Shown one piece after another: positions 51,550 through 62,410 of a stretch of DNA of 64,000 nucleotides. The notes under the pieces were generated by a model. That model was not told the origin of the DNA. It did no database searches and saw only the letters and a program-made list of their open reading frames with translations. Positions within the stretch are counted from its first letter, which is position 1. Every line of letters begins with the position of its first letter. The DNA comes from Eukaryota sp. TZLM1-RC (taxonomy: Eukaryota > Metamonada: BaSk clade). Made by a program: the position numbers and the translations under genes. Location: assembly GCA_040285825.1 (NCBI GenBank), contig JAUPSS010000004.1:1426001-1490000 (forward strand), given 5' to 3'.

Positions 51550-52340
51550 AACTTTCACAATACTTACTCACTTTCGTTTCTCATATGCATTGCTGGAAGA
51601 AATTTAGAATAATACCGTTAGCTTCTCATAAAAGTTCTAAATTTTTTGAGGTTCCTTGTCATGTTTTCCACTGTGTGAAAAAATTTCCGCTTATTGAAGT
51701 TTCATCTTCCAAAACAAAGTTTATCAAAAATACATGTCTGAAACGAGTATTCAAACAATGTCCTTACCAAAAAATTAATATCAACAGAAAATGTTTGAAA
51801 AAAAGATTTGAAATTTTTTTATTGGTAATGGTAATGAACTGCTTTTGACCTTTGAATGTAAAAATAATGAATCAGAAAGCACAGATAAGCTGAATGAACC
51901 ACCGAAAAAGAAACGAAGATTGAAAAAAGAAATAAAAAGTGACCCCGATGCCAACAAAACCAGAGAAACACAGTTGAAGGGCACTAAAAAAATGTCCCGT
52001 CAAAATTGTACCTGAAAGGCTTCTTATTGGCATTGATCTGGGCCAATCTAGATTATGTGGTTACTTCTTAAATGATAACCAATGTGATTTATACCTTGTC
52101 CAACTGGCAGAAGATACATGACAAAACCTTCACCCAGTGAACACCCTCCCAACCAATATTCCGTTCAAAATTACAACCAATTTTTGAACAATTGGAATTT
52201 GTTTAGGAGTAAAGTGTACTTGGAAAGTAGTCGTCAGAAATGAAAAATTTAAATTTGATAACCGCAGATAAAAAGAGAGACGGTTCAGAGAGAGCCTCCA
52301 CAAACATCAAAGGCTGCTTAGACATCTTGAAAAACTCAAC
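51550..52340 (+). pseudogene. unidentified protein with basic stretch and DLG motif, copy 2
   Basis: Pieces: a degenerate C..C region (51.66 kb), NGNELLLTFECKNN, EPPKKKRRLKKEIKSDPDAN (51.90 kb), then after a stop ERLLIGIDLGQSRLCGYFLN (52.02 kb) and KERRFRESLHKHQRLLRHLE (52.28 kb). Compared with copy 1 the NLS-like KKKRR and the IGIDLGQSR motif are kept while the rest has drifted. If this is a TnpB-like nuclease, the Asp of DLG would be the RuvC-I residue and the Arg-rich helix after it would fit; this is inference. Confidence 0.35.
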
Positions 52341-52389
52341 TTTGCTATGAGTTCAGCTGATTTCCCTTCTGACAGCCGAAAAATCAATT

Positions 52390-53974
52390 CGAACGCATTT
52401 TGAACTACAGTTCACAATTACTGCTTCAACCTCACTAACATAGCTGATGACCTTCAGTTAGTTTCAAAACTGAATGCACTTTTAGAACAAGATTTCATCG
52501 AAACATCAAAAAGGGAGAGGAAGTTTGTGCACCCAGCCTCAGATCTCACTTATGAGTACTTTCCGAAAAACAGTCAGGACGGAGAACCCTGCAACAAAAC
52601 GGACCTGATTAACCCATGCCAATAATATTGTCACAACATTTTAAGCAAAGGTGCTCGCTTCTAACATTAACAAACAAGACTACGAAAGAGAAGGAATTGG
52701 CTCAAAGTGGAATTCTCACTGTGACTCCGGAAGATCTTAAAGACTCTAACCCAAGTCTCATTGCAGCCGATGATGTATGGGAAAGATGGACTGAACTCTG
52801 CTCATCAGGTAAGTCAGAGTGTACAAGACATCTAGGAGAACTCGATGCTTTGTTTTCAACAACAACTAATTCCATACTTATGGAAGAAACTTTGGCAGAA
52901 CACGACCTTACTGCACAGTTTCTTTCCATTGTAATACCATTGTAGAGTCTATTACCAAAGGACTAACAAAAGATTACCAACAAGAAGTAACTTATGTTCC
53001 AAGAATGTTAACCCATTCCAGCTTTTTTTTGATTCAGAAAACTTTAACTATAGTGTTTCCTTAAACCCCTTTTCAAAAATAAACCCCTCTGAATATTGGA
53101 ATATATCATTATTCTGACCATATTTTCCTGGACTCCGCTCCTTTGTAGAAACCATTAATTTGATTGGCTTCCCGCTGTTAGTGCTAAACTTGCACCATTA
53201 ACAGAATTAATGAAAGGTATCCTGAACAGAATCTCACTGAAGGAAACCCAGAAAAGAAATTTTCGAAATATTATGAAGATGATTATAAAAAGTACTCCAC
53301 TTGAGCTCCCTGATGCAAACTCTGATATACTTGTATTTACCGATACCTCTGAGAAAGGCATAGCCGGACTTATTTGGAAAGACTTAACCCCATCTGAACC
53401 TGGAACTTGCTTATCTAAACGTCATGTAGCACCTATCTTGTTTTATTCCAGAATCGCAACTCCTGCTCAACAACATTGGTCCACGATGCAAAAAGAACTA
53501 TTTGCCATCGTTATGACTCTTAACCAACCGAATGTATCATCTTTCCTGCAAACGAAACATTTAACGTTATTCTGCGATCATAAGCACTTGTCAGGCGTCC
53601 ATGTAGATAGACCAAGTAATAATTGGGATGATAAACCGGAAAAGAAGAAAAGAAAGACCAAAATACTAAAGCAAATCTCAAAGGGGAAGATTTTTGCATT
53701 TCACTTCATGAAGACAACAGAAGACATTATCATTCTGAAAAACACAAAGGCTTACCCGCTAGTCTTCGAAAAGCTTCCGCTTTAGTGAAGGCTTCCTACA
53801 ACATTTCACGCTATTTTGGATATCTTTGATGGTCAAGCCATTATCTTATGGTCTGATGGAACTAAAACGACCCAGCCAAAAGCTACAGTCAAGAAAACTA
53901 CTGCTTATCAAAGTTATATGAAAATGATGAATTTCGACAAGCCCCGAAGAAGAGGCAGACGGAAGAAGAGGTAG
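52390..53974 (+). mobile_element. Gypsy-3 pol remains with internal deletion
   Basis: Stretches read DLQLVSKLNALLEQDFIETS (52.45 kb, start of RT), a poorly matched piece (52616-52945) and from 53.16 kb LPAVSAKLAPLTELMKG, then RNase H with VFTDTSEKGIAGLIW, QKELFAIV and FCDHKHLS. Integrase is missing. A segment AILDIFDGQAIILWSDGTKT ends in PRRRGRRKKR before the LTR, a basic tail like Gypsy-1. The 3' piece is repeated at 60.84 kb. Confidence 0.75.
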
Positions 53975-54450
53975 TGTAGACTTTAAAACAAATTAACAAC
54001 AAAGACACAGAAACATGTAGACATTACAGACACATGTAATCGGATCTTTCTTGACCATAATCAACATCAAACAGTTAAAAACTGAATAATTAATGATTAC
54101 TCAGTCGTTTTGTGTTTATGAATAGAGACTCTAAATAAAGAGAATTACTCCCAATATTTGGTAGAGACACTTTTGAAAGTTGTGAATAACTAAACTATGA
54201 CTGGGAAAAAACATGTTGTTGGAATAATGAATTAACATTGAAAATCAAACAATTCGTAAAAACTACAGAAAAATCAAATTTCCAAAAGTTAATCAAATAA
54301 GTAAAAGTTATTTCATTGAATTTTGGAAAAAAAATAAAACAAAAATAATTAGAATGTCATCACAAAATGCGAAAAGAATGCAAATTAAGTTTGAACAACA
54401 GCAATTACTTGGAAATTTTCCAATAAAAACCCAATTTTGCTAGATTAACA
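53975..54450 (+). repeat. Gypsy-3 3' LTR, ~476 bp
   Basis: Begins TGTAGAC after a purine stretch GAAGAAGAGGTAG, as Gypsy-1 does, and reads TTAACA before the next segment. Contains CTAAATAAAG as a likely polyadenylation signal and an ATG (54354) opening NAKRMQIKFEQQQLLGNFP, again a gag start inside the LTR. Repeated at 61144-61615 with few changes. The shared similarity runs about a dozen bases past the CA end, so the true end is uncertain. Confidence 0.65.
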
Positions 54451-55723
54451 ATGAATTCAAAAATTGGATTAAGTTTAAATTTACCAAAAACAAAGATTTT
54501 TCAAAATAATGAGAATTTCATGTGTTTAGGTAGTCCGATTGGTACAAATGAATATGAAAGTCAGTTCTTTGATGATAAAATAAGGAATGACCTTATCCCC
54601 AAATTAAATTTACTAAAGGAACTACCAATTCAGAATCAATAATTACTTTTTAAGTATTGCATTAATTCTATTTTGATGTATTGGGCTTGTACCATTCCAA
54701 TTGACAATACAGTTCTTGGTTTTCATCTAGAGAAAGCTGAATTTTTTAATTCTTTTAATCTTATTAGTTTCCAAGAAATTAAATTTAAAAGTTTATTTTT
54801 TATTCCTTTGGAGTAGAGTGGACTAGGTTTTCAAGACCTTTCAGTTGTAGCTAACATTGCTTATTCATGTTCACTATATTCTTCTGTCAAAGATTTCAAT
54901 TTGCTGCATTTTGTCACAAATTCCGACTTAGACCTCATCTATTCTACTTTAAATCCACAATTTGTAGGATATGAGTCTATTTGGGATGAAGACATAATAA
55001 TTTCTCAATCAAAATTAACAAAGGAATTTTATAAAAATGAAATGAATTCTCTTCAAAAAACAATGTCTGATATGGAAAAATTACAATTAGAAGCTAATTG
55101 TTCTGAACTTTCAGGTAGTTTTTGGAATGCATTACCTTTTAATGCAAATTTCACTTTTTCTGATGAATTCATGTCTTATTTTCTGAATCTTCGATTAATT
55201 TTTAATATTTTTTATCATCAGTGTCCCAGATGTGGGACATACAAATCTCGGTTTAGACCATAGTTTTCAATGTAAAGGTGTTTCACGATGCATTAAAAAC
55301 AGACATGATGAAGTCAGAGATTATTTATTAAATATCTCCAAATATGAAAAGGAAAAGGAATTTGAAATTGGTTTGAAAAAATTTTATTTAGATTTATTTG
55401 ATCCCAAAACCAAAATTGCGTTTGATATTACAATAGTTGGTGGTTTTGGAAATAAATGGCAAGATGCTTACTCTCAAGCGTTTTCTACTAAAATAAGGAA
55501 ATACAGTATTCTAAAAGAATACAATTTATTTTCAGAAATTGTTCCTTTAGTATTTAATGTCCATGGGGGTTGGTACAACAAAATTAAAGAAACATTTAAA
55601 CGTTTTGGTTGGATTGAGCTTTGTAGTGAAATTAGTTGTATAATTCAGAAAAATAGTTTTAGATGTAATCAAGCATTTAATTCTATTCTTCAAAGAATTC
55701 ATGAAGCTCGTAGGTTTTGGTAG
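54451..55723 (+). mobile_element. LINE-B 3' half: RT thumb, CCHC knuckle, nuclease-like domain
   Basis: Frames 54451-54642, 54901-55263 and 55232-55723, with stops and a frameshift at the knuckle. Read together: KIGLSLNLPKTKIF and FMCLGSPIGT (RT thumb), ... CPRCG then LDHSFQC (knuckle), RHDEVRDYLLN and AFDITIVGGFG...DAYSQAFSTKIRKY, which fits a PD-(D/E)XK core (Asp, then K-x-R). This order is that of LINEs with restriction-like endonucleases. It differs in sequence from LINE-A. It abuts the Gypsy-3 LTR, so one interrupted the other. Confidence 0.75.
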
Positions 55724-56164
55724 TTTATGTTGTTTTATTATTTACTTTTATAGTCTTTTCGTTCTTTTTTTAGAAATTCAATAAAGACCTAATCATACCA
55801 ATGACCATTCAATCAATCATACCATTGACTACTGAAATTACCATAGCAAAGACTTTAACACCACAATTGTTATAATAATTGCCCCAAAATGGACTTTAAA
55901 GATTTAACCAATGATTGTAATAAACAACTATTGGTCAATGTACGAAACTAAGAACTTCATATGAGCCTCAGTAAATCGTATCAAAACGATACTCTTACAC
56001 TTACAGCAGTGATTGTATTAGTTTGCAACATTCAATTATATACTTTTTGATTTTTTACTATTTTTACTATTTAATGGTTAAAAACTAATACACTCAATTA
56101 ATTCAAATATATACAAAATCAATTGAAAATGTAATCATGAGTTTGTACTGATCAAGTATGTACT
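55724..56164. other. intergenic
   Basis: LINE-B 3' flank with ATTCAATAAAGACC and then AT-rich sequence; no gene. Confidence 0.5.
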
Positions 56165-58651
56165 GTGGATTATTTCACTTTCCAAACTTCGTTATCTGAT
56201 TGTGAGATGCCCGACACTCCTGGTGCATTCGTAAATATTACCCCTGAACAACTTGAGCTTCTCTATCAACTGATTAAGAAACCTCACTTTGGATTTGCGA
56301 TTGCACAAACATCAGGCACATCCACTGCTTCATCTTTTAGACAGCTATTAAACATTGTATCTCGGCACTTTTTGGACACTGAAACTCCATGAGGGGAAAT
56401 TTTAAGTGACTCTGAGTTACTTCTGCTCTGTGGTTCAGACGTTAGATGTAAAGTGGTGCTATAGAGACCAGATCCAATATCAACATCAGCCACCATATCG
56501 AACGATCCACTTTGGAGATATCCACACATCAAAGATAAATCTCCATATCATTCCTTGCTCAATTGTATTCATGAACTACAAGCAAATCAAGAACTGCTCA
56601 GCATGTATCATTCAAACGTGGTACCCTTTATTGGTTCAACCGGTGTTGGTAGGTTTTTAATCTATACTTATTCGAGGTAAGACTCGCACACTGTTAGAGA
56701 TTTGTAGGAAAGAGATGGGCAATGGTTGTGTCACCACTTATGCTGCTTTTCGAAGAATTGATTTAGATGTAGTACTGACGTCTTGACCTTTATCTTCACA
56801 GAATTTGCTTCATTGGTTTCGCAGTGTTCTTGAAATGTCTTCCAGATTTTCATTCCCAATTGAAGATCTGTCTGTACCTCTTTGCCAAGTTTTTATAGTT
56901 TCTATATTCGAAGCAGGAACTATTCCCGGTCCAACTGAAACATGTGAAAGTTGGTTAAATTATCACGAATCACTTTCTTCTATCTGCTCTCACAATTGGG
57001 AAAAAGTTTCCAAGCAGTTTTCCAATAATTCTGATTGTTCATTTAGTAGAATGACTGACTTCGTTGTTGATAATTTTGCTCTTTCAGAAATTCAGTCGCC
57101 AAAGTATCTTTTACTGATGGATGAAGTCGGTAGCCTCGTTAAACTCCATATTAATCAATTACCAACTTGGAATTTATATAGAGCTTTTCGTCATACCGCC
57201 AGAAATCTTTTTACATTACTAATTCGAAAAAATTGTCATTTTGTTGTTGTTGTTGTTTCTGGAACTCATACATCTCTTTCGTTTCTATAACGTTTGAGTT
57301 TCTATCATTTCACCTCACGTGAAACGGGCAACCGACCAGAAGCTCTCCCATCATATGCAATCACCCAAGTTCTTCAAGGTGCTACTATTCCCGCTGTTCC
57401 TGTCACTCTGCAGCAATTACATCCTCGACGCATTTTGGAAGGAAAGATTGAGATTAAAAGAAGTGATATATTTGATGATCTTCCACTTGATTTGGCTTTA
57501 TCCTTCAGACCACTTTGGATTAGTTACTATGCTGTTGATAAAATAAACTGGCTTCGTAATGTTTATAACAAGGTGGATTCTGCTCTCACCTTGTTTGGTA
57601 AAAAGTTTCCACAATTCTCGGTTCATGATGGTCCCTGTATTGCTGCCTGATTATTGATTTGCGGATCTGTTACCTCTATTCCTGAGGTATTCTCAGCCTC
57701 CTTGTGGAATGTTCCTTTGGGAATATTGAGGCGAAGCAGTATCAAGGTATTGGTAATTCTGATCTTCTTTTTTCTTTCTCGTCCAGTTTTAGATCCCTTG
57801 GTTTTTGCATCTTGTTGGGCCAAAGTTCTCAGTACTGTTGAGGAAGATTCTAATCTTTTTGATTCCAGTTAGAGGCAGTGTCTAAGATAATGTTGTTTAG
57901 TGGAATGGATTCCACTGCTTTGGATCATATTTTTGAATCATTATCTACTTGCGCCTTCCTAAGGTTGATTGCATCAAAACGTCCAAAGGTTAGTACATAA
58001 CCCGTGCGATTAAATAATGCTCCACTGAAAGAGGTACTTTGTTCAGAACTAGTCAATTCCTTTGCATTTCCTGACCCTCAGCATTGTAGTTTTAATTCCT
58101 TGTATAATTGGTGTATCAATGCTGATTGCCTTCTTCCTTTTCCACACCCTTGAAAATCTGGTCATGTAGATAAGCTGAAGAGAAAAGAGTCAGATACTAG
58201 ACTTTATTTTGAAAAAGCCCTTAAGACATGGTGGACTCTGCGACACGCTTTTATTATGCCCCCTAGCTGGCCGAATGTGGATGTCATAGTTCCAATTGAA
58301 AGTTCTGCAGGAGAGTTAGGAATGCTGAAGATTCAAATCAAGTCCCATAAGCCGCGTTCTTTGTTGTCAGATTGTGCTAAATTCCAAGTGCCGGGAATCA
58401 AATCGGTCTCTCTAGGTATAAGTCGAATTGGTGTCAAAGGAATTGCTAATCCTGCATCATTTCGCATTTCCAATGACTGTGGTTTTGTGTTTTGTGTAGA
58501 GAATTTTAAGCGGTTTCGTTCTATTTTTGATTATTTGTATGATTTTCATAAGGGAAACAAAGCAAAAAATGTGAACTTTGTCCAAGAAGAGATCCATATT
58601 GACCTCATCACCAAACTCCAAATATATGAGAGAGTGAAAGATAAGTGTTAA
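56165..58651 (+). pseudogene. Crinkler-like P-loop NTPase plus restriction-like nuclease, decayed copy A
   Basis: Order on the plus strand: an N-terminal frame (56165-56392, FVNITPEQLELLYQLI), a P-loop remnant VVPFIGSTGVG (about 56.64 kb) that lacks the expected GK[ST] and is followed by a stop, Walker-B-like YLLLMDEVGSL (57.12 kb), a middle region to 57650 and a C-terminal frame (58256-58651) with VDVIVPIESS...MLKIQIKSH. The D...QxK pair there fits the PD-(D/E)XK nuclease of Crinkler proteins. That family, known in oomycetes, fungi and protists, pairs this NTPase with a nuclease. At least four breaks. Confidence 0.65.
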
Positions 58652-58759
58652 TGGAGATGACTCTTTTTTGATGTCAACAACAAGTACATCAAAGAAGAAT
58701 AGTTGATAGAAGATAGTCACAATTCTTTACGAGTGTTGTAAGAATCAAAGAAGATGGGC

Positions 58760-60837
58760 ATGTAAGAAGGTTCTTGTAACTGTTATCACATACATTCAAG
58801 ACGCTCAGTGCTTCAGTCTTCCACTATGTGAGACCAAACGTAATGGATTCCAATCCTGGAAATTTGAGAATGAAGATACTTTATCTGCAACGATGCTACC
58901 CAAGACATTGAGTCAAGAATCTATTCTATCACAGGACGACGAAAGTAATTCGTTCTCTGAGGCTTTATCTGTTGTCTCCCGCTCTGAAACCGATTCTTCT
59001 GTGACAGAACAGATTGAATCGTCTTCTTCAGAGTCGTCGGTTTCCGCGTCTTTCACTGATTGTTGTTGAGTTGATGGTGATCTTTACGACATGCTTTGTA
59101 CAAAGGTTAAGGTAGGTCTGCAATATCAACCGGATGGACTACCCTATGATGGTATGATTTGGATGTTATTGGAGAGTTCACCTCATCTGAACATATTCCG
59201 AGACACTTTTCCTCATGATTCTGTATTCTCCTTCCACGACGACTCACTATGGTATACCTCTGATGAAAAAACTGCCAGAATTGAACCTATTCGCACCAAA
59301 ACTGACAGTTCATCAACCAAATCCTCCACTGATCCACTACTTGAGCATAATTATCAGGAAGATTCCAGAGATTTTTTGTTTCAGAAAGCTGTACGTCAAT
59401 TTGTGTCAAAAATTTCTGATGAAAAAGCAGATTTTCTAGACAAATACCATTCTCCTATTTTACCAGTTATAAATTCAACTGGATTAGGTAAGACCAGATT
59501 TTTGCTGAATAACTTAAGACCTGGGCGTAAAATTTCTTCATACTTTTGTTTTCCTCGCTACGACGGTAATTTACAAGTCAACACCTGGCTTCCAACAATT
59601 TCCTGGGAGGAATTTAATTTTGTTTTCAAAAGACACATTGACGAAGTGACCCAGGGTGTTCTTTTTTATCAATGCTTCTTACTAGCTCTTGCAGCTGATA
59701 AATTTTTTCACCCATCAAAAAAACAATCAGAGTCAGATTCGAAGACTTCTTTCTTTACCCAGATCATCAGAATGCGATTGGAAGACCCAGTTTTCGAAAA
59801 TTATAGAGACAACTCGTGAAGCACCTTTCACAGGGTTTTTATGCTGCTACTATGAAAGTATTTGAAATGTCTGCTATCGATCAGTTTAAAAATGATGTTG
59901 TAGCCTTGGATGAAGTAGGAACTTTGATTTCAAAATCCCTAACTGATTTTTATAATCATTATAGGATTCTTAGATATGCAGCTAGAAATCTGCTTTCTGC
60001 TTGTTTATTTTTGGCTGTGATAGTTACTGGTACTAATTTATCACTAAACTCTTTTGTTTTGGATCCAATTCAGGAACATTTTTACAGAATCCAAGCCAGT
60101 AAACCTTATTTGTTACTTAATCTTAAAGCTGCAGCAACTTCGCCTCCTTTTCTAGATGTTTTCCATAGAACCAACCCTAAACACACTTTTGGGAAAAATT
60201 CTTATCTTTTGGATGGCAATATTGCTCCGCTACTTACCTTGAACCAATGTCTCTCAGCAAGAATCATTTGAACAGCATACGCCTTTCGCGTTTTGCGTGA
60301 TTCCAAATGGACCATTAAGACAGTTTATGACTCAATTGGAAACAAAATTCAGTCTGGCCCACGTACGGATTTTTTAAGGAACCCACTTCCAATGTTTTGC
60401 ATTCTGCTCTGGGTCAGAGTGGGATTGTTCCTCTAATCATTCTTTCTGAGTCTGTTGAACATCAATTTACTATTATTCGAACAACCAAGGATAATCCTAG
60501 AGACTATCCGTTTATGTTTTCCACCGTTGTTTTAATCGACCCTTTAATTATGGCTTATTGTTGGGTCACCATTATTCAACATACCAAAGTCCACTTGGAT
60601 GCTTTTGGTAAGCTACTCCATGTCAACCCGCTGATGTTTCTTTCTAATGATGTGACACCTGGCATATTGCTCGAGCCATTTGTTTGTCCATTTTTGATTT
60701 TCCTTTTAAGGGAGACAACTTCTGATGAAAGTGATTTTAACCTTGTCAAGAGTCTTGTTTATCCTGTACCTGTCACTAATTTATTTAAATTTGATCAGTG
60801 TACAAGTTACCAGTTGAACACCACCGAGGAATGCTAA
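58760..60837 (+). pseudogene. Crinkler-like NTPase-nuclease, decayed copy B
   Basis: A Ser/Glu-rich lead (58760-59070) ends in a TGA, then a frame 59091-59819 with INSTGLGKTRF (P-loop, residues 128-138) after SPILPV, followed by a frame 59816-60271 with VVALDEVGTL (Walker B), ARNLLSACLFLAVIVTGTN (sensor-like strand) and stops. A third frame (60397-60837) corresponds to the middle region. No nuclease domain follows; the gene is cut by the Gypsy-3 tail at 60838. Same order as copy A but only distantly similar. Confidence 0.65.
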
Positions 60838-61630
60838 AGCAAACCCGAAAGCGGAAAAAGTTTGCAATTCACTTCATGAAGACTACAACAAAAGACATTA
60901 TCATTCTGAAGAACACAAAGGCTTACCAGCTAGACTTCTAGAAGCTTTCGCTCTAGAGAGCTTCCTACAATATTTGACGCTATTTTGGATATCTTTGATG
61001 GTCAAGCCATTATCTTATGGTCTGATGGAACTCAAACGACCCAGCCAAAAGCTACAGTCAAGAAAACTACTGCTTATCATAGTTATATGAAAATGATGAA
61101 CCTCGACAAGCCCCGAAGAAGAGGCAGACGGAAGAAGAGGTAGTGTAGACTTTAAAACAAATTAACAACAAAGGCACAGAAACATGTAGACATTACAGAC
61201 ACATGTAATCGGATCTTTCTTGACCATAATCAACATCAAACAGTTAAAAACTGAATAATTAATGATTACTCAGTCGTTTTGTGTTTATGAATAGAGACTC
61301 TAAATAAAGAGAATTACTCCCAATATTTGGTAGAGACACTTTTGAAAGTTGTGAATAACTAAACTATGACTGGGAAAAAACATGTTGTTGGAATAATGAA
61401 TTAACATTGAAAATCAAACAATTCGTAAAAACTACAGAAAAATCAAATTTCCAAATCTTATTCAAATGAGTAAAGGTTGTTTCATTGAATATTGCAAATA
61501 AATAAAACAAAAAAACAGAATGCCGTCACTAAATGCGAAAAGAATGCAAATTAAGTTTGAACAACAGCAATTACTTGGAAATTTTCCAATAAAACCCAAT
61601 TTTGCTAGATTAACATTGAATTCAAAAAGA
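60838..61630 (+). mobile_element. Gypsy-3 3' end, second copy (pol tail and LTR)
   Basis: Closely matches 53.68-54.46 kb: FAIHFMKTTTKDII, FDGQAIILWSDGTQTTQPKA and PRRRGRRKKR, then the LTR from 61144 (TGTAGAC) with ATG 61520 (MPSLNAKRMQIKFEQQQLL). 5' truncated; it directly follows the Crinkler-like copy B. Confidence 0.8.
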
Positions 61631-62409
61631 AATACATTGATAGTAGATCCTAAACAAAAATGACCGTCACACTAAAAAAGGAATTGGGGTAGACAAGAGG
61701 CAGAGAAAATCAAACACGTATAATAAACTTAGCAAGTATCGGACATTTCATAAAAACGAAATGGATAAACAAACTTAAATTAAAAGGTTTGAACAAATAG
61801 TAGATTAATAAAAACACTGTGGATTATTACAAAAATAAACTGAGTCAATAACCACCTTGATAGGAGGCAAATTAACAAGATTATGATAAGATTATTGACC
61901 ATTTAAATAATGAACAAATCAACCCATTTAGTAACGAACTGTAGCCTAGTCCAGCGTTCGATTCCCAGTGTGGGATAACAATTGAAAGTGAAGATATAGC
62001 AATGGATACAAACAAATCAGGGATTAAAGAACGTAACAAAAGATAAGACAGAAATAGAAGACAATGGATCAACAAGTGAGCTGAATTCTGGAGTCAAGGG
62101 CCCCTGTAAAGAACGAAGATTAGAGGCAAGCTAAAAAGAAAGAGTGAATGACATAATGAGTAGGAAGAAAAGCGTGGTAAAGGAAGAATGATGGCATAGT
62201 AACAAGGATTTCATCTTTTAATGGAATCAATCAGGGATAACTAAAGAGGAAGGAGCATGTACCTTACTCACACAAGTCGCAAAGTAATTATGACGTAAAT
62301 CTTTGTGAAGAAAAAGGAGACAACAAATGATCAAGACATTTGTATCAACCTAGACACGTCAAGCAAAGGTGAACCTAAAAGAGCGAATGTTGAAAAGTGA
62401 AAAGCGTTG
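61631..62409. other. no recognised feature
   Basis: AT-rich. GTTCGATTCCC at 61957 looks like a tRNA T-loop but no tRNA fold surrounds it. May include the promoter or first exon of the gene that follows. Confidence 0.5.
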
Positions 62410-62410
62410 A

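Noticed and set aside
61900-61990. Possible tRNA gene, because of GTTCGATTCCC
   Set aside because: No 5-bp T stem, no anticodon arm and no acceptor pairing could be built around it.
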